64,000 nt of DNA from Antedon mediterranea (taxonomy: Eukaryota; Echinodermata; Crinoidea; Comatulida; Antedonidae): NCBI RefSeq assembly GCF_964355755.1, contig NC_092678.1:20928922-20992921 (forward strand), given 5' to 3'. Shown here piece after piece: positions 14,032 to 26,600 of this stretch (the first letter of the stretch is position 1; every line of letters starts with the position of its first letter). A program made the position numbers and the translations under genes. The notes under the pieces are model-generated. The model saw only the letters and a list, made by a program, of their open reading frames with translations, did not search any database and had not been told where the DNA came from.

Positions 14032-14547
14032 ATGCAAAAAAATATAAGAAAGAATACATTAATTAAAGATGAGCTTGATGGTCCGTATGATCAAAAGACA
14101 GAAAAGATATTAAATAACAAATTAAACGAGCTAAACCAAATTTATACATCTGAAGCAAAAGGAGCACAAATTAGGGCTCGAGTAGAATGGACTGAAAAGG
14201 GGGAAAGAAATATTAAGTTCTTTTTAGGTTTAGAAAAAATCAAGGCTAAGAAAAAACATATTACGTCAGTTCTTAAACCTAATGGGAAAATTACTACAAA
14301 CACCCAAGAAATTCTTAACGAGCAAGTTAGGTTTTTCAAAGAATTGTATGAAGAATCCCCTTTAAACCAGGAAAATATTAATAGTTATTTTGGTAGTACT
14401 AAAATCAATACGCTGTCAGTTGAAGAAAAGCAAAAATGTGAAGGTATGTTAAAAAATTATGAATGCAAAATGGCTCTTTTAAACATGAAGTTAAATAAAA
14501 GTCCTGGTACAGATGGGCTAACAGTCGATTCTACTTCAGTTTCTTGA
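14032..14547 (+). pseudogene. LINE ORF2 spacer region between endonuclease and reverse transcriptase
   Basis: The translation contains RARVEWTEKGERNIKFFLGLE and, at the end, LNKSPGTDGLTV, the entry to the reverse transcriptase in L1-like ORF2. A stop follows and the frame shifts. It belongs to the dead LINE around it. Confidence 0.8.
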
Positions 14548-14886
14548 ATAAAACACTGACATCTTCGCAACGTAAAGGTATTATTTCATTACTGTATAAA
14601 AAAGGTGAAAGAGAGAAGCTTCATAATTGGAGACCTATTACTCTTTTGAATATTGATTATAAGATTATTGAACAAGTGTTAGCCAATGATTTGATTCTGT
14701 TGGCAGATATTTTATGTTTAAAACTTTAGAAAAATTTGGTTTTGGTATTCAATTATATACAATGGGTTAAAGTTATGTATAACGATACTGAAAGTTACAT
14801 TGTAAATAATGGATGGATGTCAGAAAGTGTTTTAATGAATAGAGGAATCCGTCAAGTTTGTCCACTCTCAGCATAAAAGAAATAAT

Positions 14887-15381
14887 TTGTGTAAAGGTAT
14901 CAAATTGCCGTCAGTAACTAATGAAAATGTTAATGTAAAGATTGCACAATTAGCAAACGATACTGTGATTTTTGCCAAGAATGAAAAAGCCAAACAAAGT
15001 TATTTTAACGAAATTGATTGTTATTGTGAAATGTCAGATCTGATGCTAAATAAATCCAAGACAAGGGGAATGTGGATTGGCTGTGATAAAAAGAAAATTA
15101 GTAACTATTGCAACATTACTTTTAATCAAGAACCTATTAAGTTTCTAGGTATTTACATTGGTTATGATAAGGATATTTGCAATACAAGAAATTGGTATGA
15201 GAAAATTGAAAATCTAAAAAAGATCCTTAAAACTTGGGAAAAAAGAAAAATATCATTCTTTGGGAAAATCACGGTTATTAAAACACTAGCGTTATCAAAA
15301 CTTATTTATAATGCAAGTGTCACAGACTTGCCAAAATCTATTTTTCCTAAAATAAACAAGATTTTATACAACTTTTTATGA
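14887..15381 (+). pseudogene. LINE ORF2 reverse transcriptase remnant (LAND active site)
   Basis: The reading frame covers the block around the catalytic site (IAQLANDTVIFAKN), the following LNKSKT helix and FLGIYIGYDKD. The family motif is xADD; here the first Asp is Asn, so the enzyme would be dead. The frame ends at a stop soon after 15380. Confidence 0.8.
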
Positions 15382-15910
15382 CAAAATTAATGAAATATTT
15401 TCCATTTTAACTTTCTGTGTTTATAAAAGTAAAGTTAAACATAGACTAAGACTTGTTAAAAAATGTCCATGGTTAATGTTCACTGCGGAGTTAGAAGGTA
15501 TAATTAATTGTGAGTTTTTAATAAATAAAGAAAAGGCAAGATATGGACCGTAACAATTTAGCAAGGTATAAAATTAACGTTTATAAAATTGATATTTAGG
15601 TAAAAATTAAAATATAACTTTTTTTTTGATTGCCTGAAAGAGATAAAAAGAGTTATAAAATAAATTGTGGTAAATTATACGTACATTGTTAAGGATCGAA
15701 AACGTGTAAAGAGTGTATAACATAGAGGAAAATATTTTGTTCTTTTTTTTTCTTTCCGTATACTATTATAAAATGCAATGGTGGTAGGAGTGAGATATCA
15801 GATGTACTGAAAGTTATTTAATATCAATTATATTGTATTGTATCATTACATTACTCATGTGCAATGCATTGTAAACGAACATTTTATTGATGAAGAAATA
15901 AAGTGGGTCG

Positions 15911-16835
15911 ATCCTACATAAGACAAAAAAACTGCACGGAATTAGGCTTAGAGTAAATATATTATGATATCACTTCATGAAGCAATCCAATCGGCAGACT
16001 ATCAGAGCATTACGCAAATCCGTAATGTGTCCATAAAAACCGAAACAAACGATGTTGTTTACTGCAACTCTGTGTAATATTATTCCATGCTCTGCACATC
16101 ACCTGTTCACATTATGTGCGCATGAGCATAACGTAAGCTTCAGTATCGGATGATAAGTTACAGTTGAAAAATAATAGGTGACTGCTAAAAATGTTTTGTG
16201 TACGTACTTGTATTTGGAATAAATTGCCCCGTGAAATTCACAAGTTCTTTTAAAAGAAATACAGGTACTTAAATTATTTGATTACTTATTTTTAAAATTC
16301 TTTAATGTCGAAAATCTGTAAAGTTGTTCAATTTCTCATTGTTGTTGTTATTGTCTATCATACCAAGTTAGCTCGCTTACAAAGTGATCCGGATGTCGGC
16401 TAATGGCAAAGGTCAAAAACTACCTTTGAGGTGCAAAATGGGTAATTCCCAAGAAAGGAACATTCCATAATACCTTAGTAATATATACTGAGGCGTGATA
16501 TAATCAAATAGATTAACAAAAGAGTCAGCTCTAGTGTAATCATATTAAACAATTGATTATGAGTCATGAACTGACAACAATTATGTTGCTTATCTTAGTT
16601 TAATCTATGTCTATTTAAACAAAAATGGAATTCCAATTTCCTATTTATAGTACACGGGGAAGTAATTGTTTTAAATTGCTAACACAGTTGATCCGAATAT
16701 ATGGGATATTACGGATTTCCTGTTAAATTAAACACTTTCGAAACTAACATTCTCCCATTCTTTCCAACATGTTGACGATTTGATAGGCGGTTGAAACTAT
16801 TTGAGTGTTTAATGTTACTTTGTTCCAAATGTGAA
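15911..16835. other. Upstream flank of gene A
   Basis: No coding exon is seen. The paralogue's TATA-like start region (near 45025) has no clear counterpart here, so the promoter cannot be placed. Confidence 0.4.
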
Positions 16836-17697
16836 ATGGATATATCAAGTGGAAATTGTATTATTCCATCTGATGAAATTTACTTCGGACAGAGCAATAC
16901 GCTTGGAATAGGTTCAACATCGGTTGTCCATAAAGCCACGCGAAAAACCGACAATCATAAAATTGGAGTAGCCGTGAAGATTTATCAGAAAATCTGTGAC
17001 AAAGAGTTTAGCCTTCTCAAAGATCTTGATCACAAAAATATAATAAAATTCTACGGTGTGTATAAAAAGGAACCTTCCATTGGCATTGTAATGGAATTGG
17101 CATCTGATGGGGATTTGTGTAAGTTTCTAGCTACAAAAAGACAGGAAAGTAAAGCTGCAGGCATACTTTCGCGATTACCAGAATCGCAATTTGTTCAGTG
17201 GAGTATTGACATCGCTTCTGCCGTTCAGTACTTACACAAAAAGTGCATAACTCACAAGGACATTAAGTCATTGAATTGTCTGTTAAGCGACGATAAGGAA
17301 AACGGGCTGAATGTACTTAAGTTGTGTGATTTTGGAATTTCTAAACAATCAGACGGTACAGGTACGGTAATTGCAACTTCTGGAGGATGTACAAAACGCT
17401 GGGCTGCACCGGAAGTTATCAAAAATCCTACTTTAGTATGTCCAAAATCTGATATTTATTCATTGAGTGTTGTTTTATGGGAAGCATGGACTTGCCAGGG
17501 ACCATGGGAAGGGTTAGAAGAGTTTGAAATGTCAATGAATATAGTCAATGGAATTTCACTAGAGATTCCAAACGACTTTCCGGAGGCATTGCGTTCAATG
17601 ATTGAACAGTGTTGGAGCACAGCAAGAGAACGACGCTGCAATATAGATGAAGTGCTGAATTACCTAGAAACGTTCAGAAACGCTTTGAAAGATAACG
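16836..17697 (+). CDS. Gene A exon 1: TKL-family protein kinase domain
   Basis: A complete kinase domain lies in one exon. Numbering from ATG 16836: glycine loop GIGSTS (24-29), VAVK lysine 48, helix-C glutamate 57, HKD catalytic loop (141-143) with Asn148, DFG at 166-168, APE-like AAPE, and the C-lobe arginine in ERRCNIDEVL. HKNIIKFYGV and GIVMELASDGDL resemble ZAK/MLK-type MAP3Ks. The usual HRD arginine is lysine. All residues needed for catalysis are present, so an active Ser/Thr kinase is likely. The donor GTAAAT follows in phase 1. Confidence 0.9.
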
Positions 17698-20600
17698 GTA
17701 AATGTTTTATTATTTCCTTAGATAGGCATATTCAGTAATTTAAGTTTAAATGTATACATTCGTTTACATGAGGTATCGTTCATGGTTTTCAAACACAGGA
17801 TAAAATAACCTATGAAGCTGTGAAATAAAACAATTATGGTTAGTAAAATATGTGTATGTGCGTAGAGTGTAACATTGCAACATACACAATGCATATAATG
17901 GTTACAATTATTAAATTTTTCTAACGTTTCGAATGACATTTAATAAGGTTCTATGATAACCATTGTATTTGTTGATTTTCTAATTTAATATTGACGTTTT
18001 ATTTTCACTACAACCGTTACATTGACGTTCGTATTTGAAATTTCATTGCGTTGTTTTGCATATATTTTTGCATAATCTTGCATATTCCCGATTGTAAAGA
18101 AACACCAAACGACAGTTCTGTATCCTCCGATGAAGGGCTTAAAGCAGTAAGTGATGTTCGCATCGATGGAATACAGCAAAGCAGTTGTGCAGCAGTTATT
18201 TCAGAACCTCTTGGAAATAACAAAGTTGAAGTGGGGTCGTTATTAGGCAACCCACGCAAAATGAAAGAATCATCGACTGTATGCAAAGAAGACGAAGAAA
18301 ACAGTTTTGATCAACCAGATAACTAAGTCTTTTCTGATCCGTCCCAAAGATTAAGTGATTCAAATGAACGGAATTTGGACATTGCTACAGATAATACAGA
18401 ACATGACCATGGTAAGATCCTAATTCGGCCTACATTTCGTTATTTATGTGGAAAAAACCAACAGAAACAAAGATCGAAACCTCATCACAATAAACAATCC
18501 AAATAGAAAGCACATTAAGTATCGTTCTCAAATGTTATTTTTACATTAAACTTGAATTAAATGTTCATATTTTATTATGATGCCAGTGGCTCGAATTTAA
18601 AAAAATGCCATTGGAAAACTAGATAACTAATTTCCTAATGCCCAAATGACCTTATTTGGAAAATACATATACATTATATTTATTTATTCAAAATCCAATC
18701 AGTTAAAAAAGAAGACTGATTTCTTTTCCTATTTCTAATTTCACTGCTATTCATTTTACTTTTCCTTCACAGGTAATAACGTTGAGGCAGAAGAAAAGTA
18801 TCGTTCTCAAATGTTATTTTTACATTAAACTTTAATTAAATGTTCATATTTTATTATGATGCCAGTGGCTCGAATTAAAAAAAAATGCCATTGGAAAACT
18901 AGATAACTAATTTCCTAATGCCCAATTACCTTATTTGGAAAATACATATACATTATATTTATTTATTCAAAATCCAATCAGTTAAAAAAGAAGACTGATT
19001 TCTTTTCCTATTTCTAATTTCAATGCTATTCCTTTTACTTTTCCTTCACAGGTAATAACGTTGAGGCAGAAGAAAAGTATCGTTCTCAAATGTTATTTTT
19101 ACATTAAACTTTAATTAAATGTTCATATTTTATTATGATGCCAGTGGCTCGAATTAAAAAAAAATGCCATTGGAAAACTAGATAACTAATTTCCTAATGC
19201 ACAATGACCTTATTTGGAAAATACATATACATTATATTTATTTATTCAAAATACAATCAGTTAAAAAAGAAGACTGATTTCTTTTCCTATTTTTAATTTC
19301 AATGCTATTCCTTTTACTTTTCCGTCACAGGTAATAACGTTGAGGCAGAAGAAAAGGAGCATTCAGATATGTAAGTGAAAACACTTACTTCAATTTGAAA
19401 AAAAAACAAGACAAGAATTAAGTTGGTTATTACTTTAAAAAAAAAACTGACTGTACACATATAAAGTAAACCACTATTTATAACATTATTCATTATTTGT
19501 ATCTATACTTATTTTAATTTTCTATATAGTACCAACACCAACAGAAATATTATTATTAGAAATATTATAATTAGGCCTATGTTTTGTAAGATCCATCTAT
19601 TATAAAATAATGATTGTAAAGAGTTAAATAAAAAATTCTTCGTATCTTTATGAGTTTAATATACGTTGTTTTATAAAATTGTTATAAGTTCAAGTGCATT
19701 TGATAAATGATACAGATATGTTCCTAATATTAATACAGTTATTACATTATATTGATATGGAAGTATTCATTACAGGTTTGATCTGATAACACCAGTACCA
19801 AAAATTGCTGAATATGGTATGTATGGTATGGTAAATCATCATAATTTTTTTTTTTCAAATACCCGTATGGAATAATTGTTACTTAGAAAGACACACTCAA
19901 TTATTCTACCGTGGAAAGTATATGTTCACACACAATGAGATTAAATTTTCGTAACTGCACGCTTCAATCAAAATTTAGAACAAACCATTTTCGGTCTAAT
20001 TTATCGTGTATTAATTTGTTTTGTTTACAGAAGATTGTAATTCACTACTAACTGGAAAATCACGCGAGGTACCTTTATGTTTTTTAATATTCTATAAAGC
20101 TCTTTAGTAGAATTTGATTTTTCAAAAATAATGCTCACATGCTATATATCATGTATTTACTTGTGCACTGTTACCATAGGCATTTTCCAAGCTCCATGGA
20201 CACATTGAAGAAAGCAACGCAAGTCTAAAACGGGTCAAAGAAGAATTTTTCGATAAAAAACGATTTCATGAGTTTTTAAGTGAAAGAGAAAGAAGACATT
20301 TGATGATAAATATTGTTGATGTAGAACATTTGACAACGAGGTATATATAGTGGATTTTAAAATAATTTCATATGAAATTTAGAACTAAAAATTTACAATT
20401 TTAGGGAGATCAACTGAAAAAACTTTAAAGTCGTTTATCCGTTTTGGCAGCTTAAGTACTTGGTTCAAGACATGTCAAGGGCGCATTCCTGCCGTATGTG
20501 GATTAATAACCAACATCCTTGATTATGATTATCTTCAACCAATGATGAACTTTGCAGTGTATTCACATGTCCAGATGAACATGATAGAATCAATTAGGTA

Positions 20601-23600
20601 TTTATTAAAATTATGTTTATATTATTTTTTCGACTGAGACGTTCTGCATATTGCTATCTTTTCAACTTGGCAATGAAATATATATTGTTAATTATTAGTA
20701 AATTTCTTAGATTTGTTTTAGAGTGAATTCTAATGAAGTTTTAAGTTAAGTCTTTTTTCCATACAAATATGATGACGCATGCGCACACTACAATAATCCA
20801 TGTTGCATTGCATACATAAGAAGTGATACCAATATCAAACTGCTATTTTTATCATAGACATTGTATCGATAGTACAGGAAACTTAACAGAGCACGATGAT
20901 GAAGAAACAAATACTCTGACGTTTACAGATATCCAAACCATTCTTCTGAAACAAGCTAATTGGCTGAATAAATTTCATAGTTTAATTCATGTAAGTATTT
21001 ATCCAGAAAATGTTGAAAATATCTCTGAATAATATCCAATCATCATATATATATTTAATGGATCTGTATTATATTGTTGTAGATTCTAGTATATAATTTA
21101 AATTATGTAATACATTTAGAGTGTCCATGGTTGTCTGGCTGCTGAGATGACCAAAGAAGAATCGGTCATTCAAGAATTCGAACAGTGCAGTTACAAACTG
21201 AAGCAAATTATCAATAATTCCAATGAACATGAAAAGCGGATAATTAACAACATGGACGATCACAGTACATCTTTGGTACATAAGCTTCAGTTTACGGCGG
21301 AAGAAGTGAAAGACAGAACAGCCCAGGTTTTTTTATTTATCCATTATTTATTTAGATTCTATAAAATTAGATTACTCGGCCACCAACCTGACACAAATAT
21401 GCTAGTAAGGTCCAAGCATTGCAATCCCCAACCAAGTATAGTTAAAAGTGAATGCCCTTTTAGATTCTAATTATGGTGTTTTATTATTTTTTTTAAATTA
21501 AATTCATTTTCCAGAAATTGATGGTATACGAAGAGAGTTGGGTTAAAAAGAAGGGCACTGTTACTGTTCTTGATGTCAGAAAGCGAAAAAGAAAACAATC
21601 AATAGAAAAAAAGAAATTAACAATGATTGTTTTCGTCAACACAGTTCTAATTGTACAACCTAATGCGTAAGAGGTTTTTCTTTTATAATGTCGCATTGTT
21701 TAATAATATTGAGCTTTCGATTCGCAACGAAAAAAGAACTCGTTACGTCATATTTAATTTTTGTGCGCATGCCGTGGAATATTGGAATGTGCTTCGAAGT
21801 AATTCGATTCCTCGACCCAGTTATGGAAGATTCTAAATTTACAAAAATCCAAAGTTTCCTAATATTGCTATTATTTTATTTTGTTTCCCAGAGATAGTTT
21901 CAAAGTAGTTGATTGTATGTACAAGAAAAATATACAATTTCAAAATGGAAGTCATGGGAACGTTCAAAACAACTTTGGAATAGAGGAGATTGAAAACATT
22001 GGTGGCGGAGAGATTGTTAGATTGACTCATTTGGATCCAGTTTCAGTTTCAAGATATTCTATCAAGAAATATCTAATTCATTTCGAAAACAGGTACCGCG
22101 TATTTTATTATATGAAATAATTGCATAATAACTAATTATTACACACAAAATTACTCTAAATGTAGAACCTGATGAAGCAGTCTGTATTGTGCAATAAAAT
22201 GTTGCAATTTCAACTTTAAATACATATTATATAATAAAATACATTATTTAATGTCGGTAAATCTAACTTTGTAAGCATTCATTCCTGGTATGTTCTTGAA
22301 ATGGTCAACCCTGGATAACTATAATATTAGTGCAATTCTTTTGTTGATCTGCCATATCTACTTTTTCATCATTACTATAGAAAGGAAATTCTGGAATGGT
22401 CCAAAGTATTGGAATATTCGGAAGAAGAAAATCTAGCACAGGAATTGGAATATTGTAAGTTTTTCAGACTTCATAGATAAATATACATATCTACTGTATT
22501 CTATATTCTAGATTCTAAAATAGACTATTATTTATATACCGTATTTTAGATTATTTATATGTCTATCTTTTACATGAATTCTTAGTCACACCACTTGAGA
22601 TGTTTAACAAAACAAAGGAACAATGTTCGCCTGAAGATCAAAGAAAAGGTAAAGGTTATACTGGATTATTTTTAATTGTTCCGGCTTCTTGCGATCGCGT
22701 CTGTGTAGTTGTTATACAGAGGTTATATCCTAAAGCAAAGGAACCGTGTTTCTTTTGCCATATTATATTATATAACATTATATTTGTTCCTCGTCTATAC
22801 AATAGGATATTCCAGGGTAGTGCCTTCGGTTTTTAATTAATTAATTTTTAATTGCGTTTTTTTAAATTTGTAATATTTATTTGTATAGTTTAATTTTGTA
22901 TTGGAACGTTAACATCTGATATAACCGTAAAAGGTATACAACATCAATTATTTTAGGATTCACTATTTTGTACATTTCCCTATAATTATAAAAAGAAGAT
23001 TACATAGTCGTAACTAATTTGTATATTTTCTTTCATAGAACAAAACGATCGTGAAGTTGAGGTTCGTATTGTTTATTTGTCCATTTGTAAAACTGTCACT
23101 TGTATTAAATACCTAACTATCAACAATATTGAACCAAGGTGACAATACAGCTTGGGACTTCTGACCAGGTTTGATTGTTTGGTCCTTTCATGCACCAAAT
23201 TCTACAATACAATATCATTGATTTGCTACGATATATTATTTTATTAAGATATTATTAGGTATTGCCGATCTGAACAAGAAGACTATCAAAAGTCTTTCAA
23301 AACTCAACCAATCATATATCAATGATGGTGTCTTAGATGGAATTATTGGAGAAGGAGAGAAACATCATCTGTATCTTAACATCCTTGAAGTCAAAGATGT
23401 GATTGAAAGGTACGCATTGATTAATAGAGGTTCTATTGTAGTAGTAAAATAACAGGTAGTTTGTAATTATGAAAATTCTGTATTTTCAATCATTTGTGAA
23501 ATTCAAAACAGCTTTAAAATCACTTTATCTTATTTTGAAGTTTTGACAGCGGGCTTGAATCTAATCGACAAGACAGTGTTGCATATTTTAGTAAATTAAA

Positions 23601-26600
23601 TAATCAGTTAAAAGAAGATTCGTTTAAGCCGATCATTAAGTATCAAGCCAACATGTGTTTTCAACAGAACATGCTACAGTTTCAAAGGTAAACATAATAT
23701 GGGAAACTTTTTTAAGATCGTATGATTAGTAGGCCTAATGAGAATAGACATAATACAGTGTCACACTCTACTCGTGGTCTTTTATCCTCCTACAGTACTC
23801 GCTGTCACTACTGAAATCCTCTTTACCGTCTTTATCATTCCTACAATTATTGTTGATCATCTCAATAAAGATATTAAATTGTAATTATTTAGTAATCTAT
23901 AAAACAGCATTGATACAATGCGTACTGGTAATTGACATTTCCTTTAAATTTAAACAGAAAACATAAAACAACATTCATAGAAGTGCTTGGAAAATTTGGA
24001 CGAACAAAATGCGGAGTTTCAGAGATGGACTTACAGTTACGACTTTCGAGACCTCCAGATTGGCTAACGTGCCTTTATAGAAAATCTAAGGTAGGCACAC
24101 GGTTTCTGTTTACTATGTAACGACTTGTTTGTGGGTATGTGTTTGTAGTGTATGTCATGAGGTAATTTCCCGAGAGATCGTAACATCAATGGTACTGGGT
24201 TTGGTCTTCTAGCGTTCCTGCTCGCAAAACTAGTCGTCCAATCTTTGTTAAATTTTAAACATGTTTAAACGAAACAATCTATATTTTATTGTTTAATTTA
24301 GGCTTTGACCAAGGCATTTAAAGGTCATGTCGATCAGCCGCACCATCGGTTGCAAATAGATACACTTCAGAGGCTAGAACAATTGATCAAAGAAGAAAAA
24401 GAGCTCACGAAAAGCGTAGATAAAGACTTACACATGACGACAGTACTGATCAATTTACCAATACCATCATCACGTGATCCTCAATTATTACAAGTCAGTA
24501 AAAGTGTTTTGATTTGGTCCGTTAAATAAAGTATTTATTTTTTCTCCATGATAATTCTATCGTTTTCTTCAGGCCTATGTTTTAGATCCATCCTTTCTAT
24601 TGTATTGGGCGTACCGCGCAAGTACAGTGCCTCGGTTGCATTTACTTTAAATTATTTGAGGGTTTAAATAGCAGAAACACAACAAAAACATGTTTTATCA
24701 ATGGATGTAAGTTCACGTAATAATAGTAGACATAATACACATAAAGTTGCACAGCGCATTATGCATAAGTCTATATTGTACTGTACTTATAAGCTATTAT
24801 TACAAACAATATAGAACCTATCAAACATTAAAGATGACTGGTTGAAAAAGCACGGTTGTTTTACATTATATACCAAGAGAAATACTGAAGAGAGTAGCCC
24901 ATTGATGAGTGTGCGAAAACGGTATTCACAAAAAGAGAGCATCCATATCTACGCTTCAACATCAGTTATTATTGTGACTTCGTAAGTAAAGCCATTTCTG
25001 TTATCAATGTATTTTCAAAGTTTAAATAGTTCATTAGGAAGAATTTGTTTTATACAACCTTTACCTGAGTATTAAAAAATATTGCAAAACAGCATATAGA
25101 AGGAGTTTGCCAATTGACTTTCCTAACAATGACATATCTTATGTCGACTATTTTGTGTCTGCTTTCATTCAAACACTGTTGTTGTGCTCATGTTGTTTGT
25201 TGGTCAATCTCTTTTACCGCTCACAGCCTAAGAGTAACGTGGCTTTGTCGATAATTATTTTAAATGTGTTCAGAAGACTCAGATGAATTTGCAATGCAAA
25301 ATTATCACCATTGATCTATGCCGAATATTTACCGTGAATGTAAATTATTTTATTTATTCATTTTATAATTATAGCTACCGTTAATATAATTCAAAAACAT
25401 TTAATTTTAGAAATAGGTGTCCCGGAGTATATGTTTTGATAAACACCTTTTTAGTAACCTATTCCACATTGTTTATTCAGAAAACAATCTTGCAACTGCT
25501 ATGATCGAAATTATGCTGATATTGAAGTTGTTGACGCAAGGAACAGGAAAAGTTGGATGCCTGAAAAGGGGTTTTCGTTTAAGTTGTGGATATATGAGAA
25601 AGTAGGCAGAGAAGACGATTACAGGCCAGTGGAATACCTTCTTGAACTTACCTCTGAGAGTGAACAAATTGAGTAAGTCCAAATGTAATTCAGTATATTA
25701 TGTTATATATTATTTTTCATTTCACACATTAAGAAATACTGAGAATTATGAAACGTTTATAAAAGATGAATTGTGTGTCTAAATAAAATGATATCACAAT
25801 GGAAAATAAACACAGTTATTATATGGGTTTGATGTGTAAGTTTTGTTACAACGTAATTGTTTTAGGAAAGAATTCATGGAATGGAAAACAGCACTCGTTG
25901 TATCTACGGGTGAATCTGGAAAATACGATGATTACAGTAGGTGTTTGTTACTTTTAAAATATATGTATATAACGCATCACATAGCAAGCATATAGGTCGC
26001 CAAATTACAGGATTAAAAAAGTGTAAAATATCTATGAGGTATGCTTAGTTTTAACTTTGTTTTATAGCTCGACCAAGACATATCATATCGAAGCCGTTTA
26101 CCACGGACAGAGACAACGAGCTTGAACTCGAAGTGAACGACTTTGTGGAACTTATTGAATATCGAGAGGCCATTGGCACGGGTAGATATTTAGGCCTAAT
26201 TGTTTTATAGTCAGACAAGTTCACTATTTTTAGAAATAAAAAAGATCATTGTGTATTTGTGCATGTTGGATCAATTAGCAGAAATTGATGCCCATTGAAT
26301 ACTGAAGGATTATTTTTAATCTTTAAATAAAGAAGGTTTAATTGCACAATATCATTACTATTACTGGTATAGTGATTAGTAAATGAAATGTACATTATCA
26401 CTGCAATACATACATTCTGTTTTTCATGTAGTCTGGGTAAAAGGAATTCGTTATAAACGCGGTGGAGTGTCTGGATGGTTTCCACGTGAAATTCTAGGAA
26501 GAGAAGTTGACAGTGAATACAACATTGGCCAGAAAATTAAACTACAGTTTCAGAAAGAAAGAGAAAAAGAAGTCGAAGCAGACAAAGGAGGTTATAGACC

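Larger units (their letters stand above)
13320..15910 (+). mobile_element. Decayed L1/Tx1-like LINE, plus strand
   Basis: In broken frames this shows an AP-endonuclease tail (LSDHQAISLKI region near 13800), a spacer domain (14032-14547), and reverse transcriptase pieces (14544-14729 and 14887-15381). Several frameshifts and deletions separate them. The catalytic block reads LAND rather than LADD, so a catalytic Asp is lost. A run of G's at 13526-13541 disrupts the endonuclease GD motif region. It is related to the LINE at 2.4-7.7 kb (KGIKLP and FLGIYIGYDKD blocks). Confidence 0.8.

Noticed and set aside
11721-16835. ROC-COR gene and gene A as one transcript (an LRRK-like ROC-COR-kinase)
   Set aside because: The second death-domain exon ends in TAA at 11718, a poly-A signal follows, and gene B shows the kinase exon starting its own gene.
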